A DNA stretch of 64,000 nt from Pseudoteredinibacter isoporae_A (GTDB lineage: Bacteria > Pseudomonadota > Gammaproteobacteria > Pseudomonadales > Cellvibrionaceae). The position numbers were made by a program, and so were the translations under genes. The notes under the pieces were generated by a model. That model saw nothing but the letters and a program-made list of their open reading frames with translations. It did not search any database and had not been told where the DNA came from. Positions 34,158 to 41,596 of this stretch are shown here, piece by piece; the stretch's first letter is position 1, and each line of letters opens with the position of its first letter. The stretch lies in contig NZ_BAABWJ010000001.1 in assembly GCF_040372805.1 (NCBI RefSeq), forward strand, positions 1,302,001-1,366,000. Reading direction: 5' to 3'.

Positions 34158-35537
34158 ATGTTGAATAGAAGGCTCGGTCGTTTCGTAGAGCGGGTTACAT
34201 TACTCACTGGCTTATGCTTAGTCACTGTGGGTGCGCTGGCAGAAAAGCTTGGATACCCAGAGAAAGAAGAGCTGCGTCTGGGCTTTATTAAATTAACGGA
34301 TATGGCACCAATCGCCATCGCTTATGAAAAGGGGTTCTTCGAAGATGAAGGGCTCTACGTTACGGTTGAGGCGCAGGCCAATTGGAAAGTGCTGTTGGAC
34401 GGTGTGATCGATGGTCGTCTTGATGGGGCGCATATGTTAGCTGGCCAACCGATTGCCGCGACGATCGGTTATGGAACCAAAGCTAAGATCATTACCCCAT
34501 TTTCAATGGATTTGAATGGTAATGGCATTACGGTTTCCAATGATATCTGGGCGCAGATGAAACCGAATCTTCCCAAGATGGACAATGGCCTCCCAGTGCA
34601 CCCGATTAAAGCCGAGGCACTGAAACCGGTCGTTGATAAGTTTATTGAATCTGGAAAGCCTTTCAATATGGGCATGGTATTCCCGGTTTCGACGCACAAT
34701 TATGAGCTGCGCTACTGGTTGGCTGCGGGTGGTATTCACCCCGGGTTCTATGCTCCCCACAAAGGCGATACCTCTGGGCAAATCAACGCAGACGTATTGC
34801 TTTCGGTGACACCACCTCCGCAAATGCCGGCCACATTGGAAGCCGGAACCATTCACGGTTACTGTGTTGGTGAGCCTTGGAATCAACAGGCGGTATTCAA
34901 AAACATTGGTGTGCCTGTCGTGACGGACTACGAGATCTGGAAAAATAATCCGGAAAAAGTATTTGGTATTACCGAAGCTTTTGCCAAAAAGTATCCCAAT
35001 ACAACGGTACGACTGACTCGTGCATTGATTCGTGCAGCCAAATGGTTGGATGACAATAACAATGCCAATCGGCCGGAAGCTGTGAAAATCCTCGCACAAA
35101 CCAATTATGTGGGCGCTGATTACAAGGTGATTGCGAACAGCATGACGGGGACCTTTGAGTATGAAAAGGGTGACAAGCGATCTGTGCCCGACTTCAATGT
35201 CTTTTTTCGATACCACGCCACGTATCCCTACTATTCCGATGCGATTTGGTACCTAACCCAGATGCGTCGCTGGGGACAAATCAGCGAGGACAAGCCGGAC
35301 AGTTGGTATAAGGATATTGCACGAAAAGTATATCGCCCGGATCTCTATCGAAAAGCGGCTGAATCCTTGATTGCCGAAAAGGTAATGAATGCCTCCGATT
35401 TTCCGGATTTCAACAACGAAACCGGTTTTCGGCCTGAGCAAACTCACTTCATTGACAACATTGTTTATGACGGACGCACGCCTAATGATTATTTGAATAA
35501 GTTCTCTATCGGCCTTAAGCAGGGTGAAACCATATGA
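34158..35537 (+). CDS. nrtA: Nitrate ABC transporter, substrate-binding protein
   Basis: A 459-residue periplasmic nitrate/nitrite-binding protein of the NrtA/CmpA family. It has a signal peptide with basic start and cleavage probably after 'VGALA' (about 28). The mature protein starts with 'LRLGFIKLTDMAPIAIAYEKGFF', the hallmark of the family. Later conserved parts include 'AHMLAGQPIAATIG', 'STHNYELRYWLAAGGI' and 'GYCVGEPWNQQAV'. The ATG at 34158 follows GGAG. A frame opening at 34116 lies inside the terminator stem and would give no signal peptide. It is the first gene after the attenuator. No lipobox is present, so the protein is soluble or anchored differently from the cyanobacterial form. 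Confidence 0.94.
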   Translation: MLNRRLGRFVERVTLLTGLCLVTVGALAEKLGYPEKEELRLGFIKLTDMAPIAIAYEKGFFEDEGLYVTVEAQANWKVLLDGVIDGRLDGAHMLAGQPIAATIGYGTKAKIITPFSMDLNGNGITVSNDIWAQMKPNLPKMDNGLPVHPIKAEALKPVVDKFIESGKPFNMGMVFPVSTHNYELRYWLAAGGIHPGFYAPHKGDTSGQINADVLLSVTPPPQMPATLEAGTIHGYCVGEPWNQQAVFKNIGVPVVTDYEIWKNNPEKVFGITEAFAKKYPNTTVRLTRALIRAAKWLDDNNNANRPEAVKILAQTNYVGADYKVIANSMTGTFEYEKGDKRSVPDFNVFFRYHATYPYYSDAIWYLTQMRRWGQISEDKPDSWYKDIARKVYRPDLYRKAAESLIAEKVMNASDFPDFNNETGFRPEQTHFIDNIVYDGRTPNDYLNKFSIGLKQGETI

Positions 35538-35581
35538 GGCGATCAGCGAGCTCGGGCGTTATCAGGCAGAGAGAGGTTTAA

Positions 35582-36583
35582 ATGATGAGTACCGTTAAGC
35601 GTCAATTGGCTTTTGCACGTGTCGACAGTTTCTCAACTCAGAATATCGTCCGCGGTGTGCAGAGTGTTTTCAAGGGCATGTTGTTGCCCAGCTTGGGCAT
35701 TGTGGCTTTTCTTATACTGTGGTCATTCGCGGCGAGCAGTATTAATACGTCGCTGGGGAAATTTCCGGGTCCTCAGGCTGTATTTGAACAAGTTCAGAAT
35801 CTTTACCGAGAGCATCGAGTAGAAAGAGAAAAAGAGGCGGCGTTCTACCAGCGTCAAGAGGCTCGTAATGAAAAACGCCTGGCAGAAGACCCTCGTTATC
35901 AGCCCAAAATTCGTGCGTATACCGGGAAGGAAACCTTTTGGGATCAAATTGTCACCAGTTTGTTGACGGTAATGAGCGGCTTTCTGCTGGCGGTATTGCT
36001 TGCCATTCCACTGGGTATAGCTATTGGTTTGAGCAAGAAACTCAATACGGCAATCAATCCGATCATCCAGATTTTTAAACCGGTTTCACCTTTGGCCTGG
36101 CTGCCCTTGGTCACTATCGTGGTAAGCGCGGTCTACGTCACTCCGGATCCGATGTTTGCCAAGTCATTTATTAATTCCCTGGTCACGGTCACGCTCTGTT
36201 GTATATGGCCAATGGTGATCAACACGTCGGTAGGTGTAGCGTCACTGAACAAAGATTGGGTGAATGTCAGCAAAGTACTCCGTCTTCCAGCGTTGCAACA
36301 TGTTAAAAAAATTGTATTGCCAGCATCTATTCCCGCCATCTTTACCGGCATGCGTATGTCACTGGGCATTGCCTGGATGGTGCTCATTGCTGCAGAGATG
36401 CTCGCTCAAAACCCAGGTCTCGGGAAATTTGTTTGGGACGAGTTTCAAAATGGCAGCTCGCAATCCTTAAGTCGAATCATGACGGCTGTTTTGGTGATTG
36501 GGTTGATTGGATTCATTTTGGACAGAAGCATGTTGCAGCTGCAACGTCTTTTGTCCTGGGATAAAACTGTGGAGCTTAGATAA
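35582..36583 (+). CDS. nrtB: Nitrate ABC transporter, permease
   Basis: A 333-residue inner-membrane permease of the NrtB/SsuC type. It has an N-terminal helix at about 37-55, a charged periplasmic loop (about 75-115, rich in Glu, Arg and Lys), and five further helices. The EAA-type cytoplasmic loop that contacts the ATPase reads 'LRLPALQHVKKIVLPASIPAI'. It forms dimers with NrtC. The gene begins 44 bases after nrtA, and its stop overlaps the nrtC start by one base (TAATG), a sign of tight coupling. Confidence 0.93.
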   Translation: MMSTVKRQLAFARVDSFSTQNIVRGVQSVFKGMLLPSLGIVAFLILWSFAASSINTSLGKFPGPQAVFEQVQNLYREHRVEREKEAAFYQRQEARNEKRLAEDPRYQPKIRAYTGKETFWDQIVTSLLTVMSGFLLAVLLAIPLGIAIGLSKKLNTAINPIIQIFKPVSPLAWLPLVTIVVSAVYVTPDPMFAKSFINSLVTVTLCCIWPMVINTSVGVASLNKDWVNVSKVLRLPALQHVKKIVLPASIPAIFTGMRMSLGIAWMVLIAAEMLAQNPGLGKFVWDEFQNGSSQSLSRIMTAVLVIGLIGFILDRSMLQLQRLLSWDKTVELR

Positions 36584-37419
36584 TGCCAGCGTTTCTTGAC
36601 ATCAGTAATATCGATATGGTTTTCCCGACCCCAACGGGAAACTTTACTGCACTCAAGTCAGTTAATTTGAAAATTGAAAAGGGCGAGTTCATTTCCCTGA
36701 TCGGTCACTCGGGTTGTGGTAAATCAACAGTGTTAAATGTTGTGGCAGGTCTCTATAAGGCAACGCTGGGCGGTGTGATACTCGATAACAAAGAAGTCAA
36801 TGCACCGGGGCCAGAACGAGCGGTTGTTTTTCAGAATCATTCCTTGCTGCCGTGGCTAACGGCGTACCAAAACGTTGAGTTGGCTGTAAAGCAGGTGTTT
36901 TCAAATACGATGGGTAAGGCTGAAATGGTTGATTGGATTGAGCACAACCTTCGCTTGGTTCATATGGATCACGCTATGCATAAACGCCCCGATGAAATAT
37001 CTGGAGGCATGAAGCAGCGGGTAGGGATCGCGAGAGCCTTAGCCATGCAGCCTCAGGTCTTGTTGATGGATGAGCCTTTCGGAGCACTCGATGCATTGAC
37101 CCGCGCTCACATGCAAGATTCTCTGATGGAAATCCAGGATGAGCTGAATAATACCGTCATCATGATTACCCATGATGTTGATGAGGCAGTATTGCTTTCG
37201 GATCGTATTGTCATGATGAGCAATGGCCCAGCGGCAACCGTTGGTGAAATTCTCGATGTGAATCTAGAGCGGCCACGCAGCCGACTGTCGTTGGCTGAAG
37301 ACAAGGAGTACAACCGCTTGAGATCAGCCGTATTGACGTTCCTGTATGAAAAGCAGCGAAAAATAGAACCGATCAAAGTGCCGAAAGAAAATAAAGCCGC
37401 GTTAAGCAGTGCTTCCTGA
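36583..37419 (+). CDS. nrtC: Nitrate ABC transporter, ATP-binding protein
   Basis: A 278-residue ABC ATPase energising nitrate uptake. Walker A is 'GHSGCGKST' (41-49), the Q-loop 'VFQNHSLLPW', the signature 'SGGMKQRVGIARAL' (about 141), Walker B 'LLMDEPFGALD' (about 160) and the switch histidine in 'MITHDVDEA'. It lacks the extra C-terminal substrate-binding domain that cyanobacterial NrtC carries, so it resembles NrtD; proteobacterial operons commonly have this single short ATPase. It overlaps nrtB by one base and is followed 22 bases later by the porin gene. Confidence 0.93.
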   Translation: MPAFLDISNIDMVFPTPTGNFTALKSVNLKIEKGEFISLIGHSGCGKSTVLNVVAGLYKATLGGVILDNKEVNAPGPERAVVFQNHSLLPWLTAYQNVELAVKQVFSNTMGKAEMVDWIEHNLRLVHMDHAMHKRPDEISGGMKQRVGIARALAMQPQVLLMDEPFGALDALTRAHMQDSLMEIQDELNNTVIMITHDVDEAVLLSDRIVMMSNGPAATVGEILDVNLERPRSRLSLAEDKEYNRLRSAVLTFLYEKQRKIEPIKVPKENKAALSSAS

Positions 37420-37441
37420 CGTTTTCAATTTGAGGTAAACC

Positions 37442-38650
37442 ATGAAGATACTCGACAACCTTCGGTGGCCCATGACGCTGATGACTGTGATCAGTTTATT
37501 GGCAAGTAAAGCGTATGCCCATAACGTTCTTGAGGCAAAAGTCGACCTGCGTTTGCGTTATGAACACGTCGATCAAGACAATGACTTGTTGGATGCCGAT
37601 GCTTTGACCTTAAGAACTCGACTCAATGTTACGACGAAAACAATGGAAGGTTTTTCCGTTCTGATTGATATCGAAGATTCCAGACAACTTCTGGGCCTGA
37701 ATGAATACAACAATACTCTGGGCGAAAACACTCGCTATTCAGTCATTGCTGATCCGGAAACGACCGAGGTAGACCAAGCTTTGGTGCAATACAAATCAAA
37801 GAGCCTGGTCGCTAAAGTGGGGCGACAAGTGCTGGCGTACGATAGTCATCGTTTTGTGGGGCACGTTGGCTTTCGGCAGGATCGACAAACCTTTGATGCT
37901 GTGAGTGTTTCTTATACTGGAATCCAAAATCTGGCAGTGAACTATGCCTATATTGGCAAACGTAATCGAATCTTTTCCAATGAGAAAGACATCAACTCAC
38001 AAGATCAACTGTTCAACGTCGCGTATAACTCCTCCGTTGGAACCCTGAGCGCTTATGCCTATTTGCTTGAAGTAGATTCAGATTTTCCGAACAGCTTGGA
38101 CAGTTATGGCATGCGCTTCACCGGTAAGCGAAAGATCGATTCATGGAGCATTTTGTATTCGGCTGAATTTGCCCATCAAAACAACAAAAATGGCAGCCAG
38201 AGCTTCGATGCTGATTACGCTTTGTTGGAGTTGGGCGCAACGGTTTCTGGCCTCACCGCCAAATTGGGGTACGAGTTGCTTGGTTCGGACCAGGGACGTT
38301 ATGGCTTTTCGACACCTTTGGCTACTTTGCATAAATTCAATGGGTGGACGGACCCGTTCCTGAGGACGCCCAATCAAGGATTGGAAGATCGTTTTCTATC
38401 GCTATCAGGCATGGCTGGTGACGGCAAATGGTTGATCGCTTGTCACGATTTTTCTGCTGATGATGTTAGTGACTCAAATGGTTCGCGGAGCGTCGATGAT
38501 CTTGGCCGCGAGATTGGTTTTCAGTTTGTTATGCCCTTCGCCAAGCGCTACTCGCTGGGAGTGAAGTATGCCAATTATTCTGCTGGGGATAGCGGCAGCA
38601 ATAAAGTGGATGCTGAAAAACTGTGGATTTGGTTGGGTGCCAAGTTTTAA
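37442..38650 (+). CDS. Outer-membrane beta-barrel protein (alginate-export/porin type)
   Basis: A 402-residue outer-membrane protein with signal peptide (cleavage after 'KAYA', about residue 26). Alternating hydrophobic/polar strands run throughout and the protein ends in phenylalanine ('WIWLGAKF'), as BAM substrates do. It resembles the alginate-export superfamily of anion channels: 'RLRYEHVDQDN' near the start and 'AKVGRQVLAYDSHRFVGHVGFRQD' in the constriction region (split by a turn). Its place between the nitrate ABC transporter and nirB, with 22- and 48-base gaps, suggests it lets nitrate or nitrite across the outer membrane. That role is inference. Confidence 0.85.
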   Translation: MKILDNLRWPMTLMTVISLLASKAYAHNVLEAKVDLRLRYEHVDQDNDLLDADALTLRTRLNVTTKTMEGFSVLIDIEDSRQLLGLNEYNNTLGENTRYSVIADPETTEVDQALVQYKSKSLVAKVGRQVLAYDSHRFVGHVGFRQDRQTFDAVSVSYTGIQNLAVNYAYIGKRNRIFSNEKDINSQDQLFNVAYNSSVGTLSAYAYLLEVDSDFPNSLDSYGMRFTGKRKIDSWSILYSAEFAHQNNKNGSQSFDADYALLELGATVSGLTAKLGYELLGSDQGRYGFSTPLATLHKFNGWTDPFLRTPNQGLEDRFLSLSGMAGDGKWLIACHDFSADDVSDSNGSRSVDDLGREIGFQFVMPFAKRYSLGVKYANYSAGDSGSNKVDAEKLWIWLGAKF

Positions 38651-38698
38651 TTCAAAATTAATGGCTGCTGATACTTGCTCAGCCTTGAGAGAATGATA

Positions 38699-41239
38699 AT
38701 GATGCATAAAAACATTGTGGTGATTGGCAATGGTATGGTTGGCCACCATCTGCTTGAACATTTAATGGCCCAGAGTCCGGATGTGAACGTGACGGTGTTA
38801 TCTTCTGAGCCACGTCTGGCTTATGATCGAGTGCATCTGTCCGAGTATTTTTCGGGGAAGAGTGCTGAAGAATTGGCGCTGGCGAATGAGGCGCAATACA
38901 AACAATGGCAAGTGGATGTTCTTTGTGGTGAGCGTGTGGTCTCGATTGATCGAGACAGCAAAACGGTCCAAACCGAACATGGAAAGCGTTTCACTTATGA
39001 CGAGTTGGTCATGGCGACGGGCTCCTATCCCTTTGTTCCTCCGATCCCCGGCAATGATCAAGAGCATTGTCTGGTCTATCGCACCATTGAGGATCTTGAG
39101 GCCATTCAAGCATCTGCGCAACATGCGACAGTCGGTGTGGTGGTGGGTGGTGGTTTGCTTGGCCTGGAGGCGGCCAATGCGCTTCGTCAGTTGGGTTTGC
39201 AAACTCATGTTGTAGAGTTTGCACCGCAACTTATGGCCGTGCAGGTAGATGGCGCGGGCGGAAGCTTGCTGAAAAGCAAGATTGAAGAGCTGGGTGTAAA
39301 GGTTCACTGTTCAAAAGCAACAGAAAATATTACGTCAGGAAATCAGCGTCGTTACAAAATGTGTTTTTCTGATGGTGAAACATTAGAAACGGATTTGATT
39401 CTCTTTTCTGCCGGTATTCGACCTCACGACGAACTGGCTCGCGCCTGTGATCTGGATGTTGGCGAGCGCGGTGGCATTGTGATTGATAACTATTGCCGAA
39501 CCTCCGACGCCAATATCTACGCGGTGGGCGAGTGTGCACTGTGGCAGCAACGTGTTTTTGGTTTGGTCGCGCCGGGTTATCAAATGGCGAAGGTGGTTGC
39601 AAAACGTTTGCTTGAGGAAGGCAGCGAAGAGCAGTTTTCCGGAGCGGATATGAGTACCAAGCTCAAGTTGATGGGAGTTGATGTTGGGTCGATTGGCGAT
39701 GCTCACGCTACCACACCAGGAGCTCAGACCTACACCTATGAAAACCAGCCACTGGGCATCTATAAAAAAATCGTGGTGTCAGAAGACCGAAAAACCCTTC
39801 TGGGTGCAGTGTTGGTTGGGGACTGCGGTGATTACGATACCTTGCTGCAATACATGTTAAATCGCATTGAGTTACCCTCGGCCCCCGAGGCGCTTATATT
39901 GCCCATGAGTGACGCTGCACCAAGCCTAGGGGTTGACGCTTTGCCCGATACGGCATCCATTTGTTCTTGTCACAATGTTAGCAAAGGTGATGTCGTTGCG
40001 GCGATTGATGGAGGGGCCTGTGATCTTGCCAGTGTGAAAAACTGCACAAAGGCCAGTACCGGCTGCGGTGGTTGTTCCGCATTGCTTAAGAACCTGGTTG
40101 ATTCCACTCTGGAGCAACGCGGTCTGGAGGTGAATGCCGACATTTGCGAGCACTTCGCTTACAGTCGCCAAGAGTTGTACGACATTATCCGAGTCGAAGG
40201 TATTAAACAATTCGATGAGCTTCTGGATAGACATGGCAACGGCCTGGGTTGTGATACCTGTAAGCCTGCGGTTGGCTCGATATTGGCGTCGCTGTGGAAT
40301 GATTATGTGCTCAAAGAAGAGCACTTGCCACTACAAGATACAAACGATACCTATCTGGCCAATATGCAAAAAGATGGCAGTTATTCTGTCGTGCCTCGAG
40401 TGCCCGGCGGAGAAATCACCGCCGATAAGTTGATTGTGCTGGGAGAGGTCGCTAAAAAATACGACCTGTACACCAAGATTACCGGTGGCCAGCGGGTGGA
40501 CCTGTTTGGCGCACGCTTAGAGCAATTGCCTGAAATCTGGGCTGAGCTAATTGATGCCGGTTTTGAAACCGGTCATGCCTATGGGAAATCACTTCGTACG
40601 GTGAAATCCTGCGTTGGGGAAAGTTGGTGTCGATACGGTGTGAAAGACAGTGTCTCGATGGCAATTTTCTTGGAAAATCGCTACAAGGGTCTGCGCGCTC
40701 CCCACAAAATAAAAATGGCGGTTTCAGGTTGCACACGTGAATGTGCTGAGGCGCAAAGTAAGGATATCGGTGTTATTGCGACTGAGAATGGCTGGAATCT
40801 TTATGTGTGTGGCAATGGGGGAATGCGACCCAGGCATGCCGATTTATTCGCCACCGATCTGAATGATGAAGGTCTGATTCGTTGTATCGACAGGGTGTTG
40901 ATGTTTTATGTGCGAACTGCCGATCGCTTGCAGCGCACTTCGGTGTGGATGGAAAATCTGGAAGGCGGTCTGGGTTATCTCAAGAAAGTGGTGGTGGATG
41001 ATCACTTGGGCGTCTGTGACGAGCTGGAGGCGCAAATGGACGATATTGTGGGTACTTATCAATGTGAGTGGAAGACAACCCTGGAAAATCCGGCCGCCCT
41101 AAAGCGTTTTCGACAGTTTGTGAATTCCGATGAGCCGGATGAAAGCATTCAGTTCGTTCGCGTCAGGGATCAAATCTCACCGGCAGATAAGACCGAATGC
41201 GTGAAAGCAGAATGCATCACCGAAACTGAGATGGCCTAA
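38699..41239 (+). CDS. nirB: NADH-dependent nitrite reductase, large subunit
   Basis: NirB reduces nitrite to ammonium with NADH in the cytoplasm. The 846 residues match E. coli NirB (847). The order is an FAD site 'GNGMVG' (about 10-15), a second nucleotide fold 'GGGLLGLEAANAL' (about 150), a BFD-type [2Fe-2S] segment 'CSCHNVSKGDV' with 'CTKASTGCGGC' (about 421-462), a ferredoxin-like nitrite/sulfite domain, and the siroheme/[4Fe-4S] cysteines in 'CVGESWC' (about 638-644) and 'CTRECAEA' (about 677-681). GAGAGA precedes the ATG at 38699; 38693 and 38702 are also possible. Confidence 0.96.
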   Translation: MMHKNIVVIGNGMVGHHLLEHLMAQSPDVNVTVLSSEPRLAYDRVHLSEYFSGKSAEELALANEAQYKQWQVDVLCGERVVSIDRDSKTVQTEHGKRFTYDELVMATGSYPFVPPIPGNDQEHCLVYRTIEDLEAIQASAQHATVGVVVGGGLLGLEAANALRQLGLQTHVVEFAPQLMAVQVDGAGGSLLKSKIEELGVKVHCSKATENITSGNQRRYKMCFSDGETLETDLILFSAGIRPHDELARACDLDVGERGGIVIDNYCRTSDANIYAVGECALWQQRVFGLVAPGYQMAKVVAKRLLEEGSEEQFSGADMSTKLKLMGVDVGSIGDAHATTPGAQTYTYENQPLGIYKKIVVSEDRKTLLGAVLVGDCGDYDTLLQYMLNRIELPSAPEALILPMSDAAPSLGVDALPDTASICSCHNVSKGDVVAAIDGGACDLASVKNCTKASTGCGGCSALLKNLVDSTLEQRGLEVNADICEHFAYSRQELYDIIRVEGIKQFDELLDRHGNGLGCDTCKPAVGSILASLWNDYVLKEEHLPLQDTNDTYLANMQKDGSYSVVPRVPGGEITADKLIVLGEVAKKYDLYTKITGGQRVDLFGARLEQLPEIWAELIDAGFETGHAYGKSLRTVKSCVGESWCRYGVKDSVSMAIFLENRYKGLRAPHKIKMAVSGCTRECAEAQSKDIGVIATENGWNLYVCGNGGMRPRHADLFATDLNDEGLIRCIDRVLMFYVRTADRLQRTSVWMENLEGGLGYLKKVVVDDHLGVCDELEAQMDDIVGTYQCEWKTTLENPAALKRFRQFVNSDEPDESIQFVRVRDQISPADKTECVKAECITETEMA

Positions 41240-41248
41240 GGAGGCACT

Positions 41249-41596
41249 ATGGGCATGAAACAATGGACTCACCTCTGTAAAACAAGTGATCTCGTTAAAG
41301 ACTCGGGTGTGTGTGCTTTAATGGAGAACACACAGATTGCGCTGTTTTATCTCAGTCGCCCGAAGCCGCAGGTGTACGCGATTGATAATTTTGACCCAAT
41401 TGGTAAGGCCAATGTGATGAGTCGGGGCATCGTTGGTTCACTGAACGATGAGCCCGTTGTGGCTTCTCCTTTGTATAAGCAACATTTTTCCCTAATTGAT
41501 GGACAATGCCTGGAGGACGAGGGCCGTCAAATTGCTGTGTATCCCGCACGTATCCAGGGAGGTGACGTGCAACTGTCCATGGCGATAGCGGAATAA
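41249..41596 (+). CDS. nirD: Nitrite reductase, small subunit
   Basis: NirD is the small Rieske-fold subunit of the NADH nitrite reductase. The 115-residue protein has the family signature 'VYAIDNFDPIGKANVMSRGIVG' (in two parts) and 'EPVVASPLYKQHFSL'. As in other NirD, the Cys-x-His and Cys-x-x-His cluster ligands of true Rieske proteins are absent, so it carries no iron-sulfur cluster. A strong ribosome-binding site (AAGGAGG) precedes the ATG. The last base of its stop codon is the first base of the nasA start codon. Confidence 0.96.
   Translation: MGMKQWTHLCKTSDLVKDSGVCALMENTQIALFYLSRPKPQVYAIDNFDPIGKANVMSRGIVGSLNDEPVVASPLYKQHFSLIDGQCLEDEGRQIAVYPARIQGGDVQLSMAIAE

Noticed and set aside
41249..41596. 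NirD as a defective Rieske protein because cluster ligands are missing
   Set aside because: NirD proteins normally lack the Rieske cysteines and histidines; this is the standard form.
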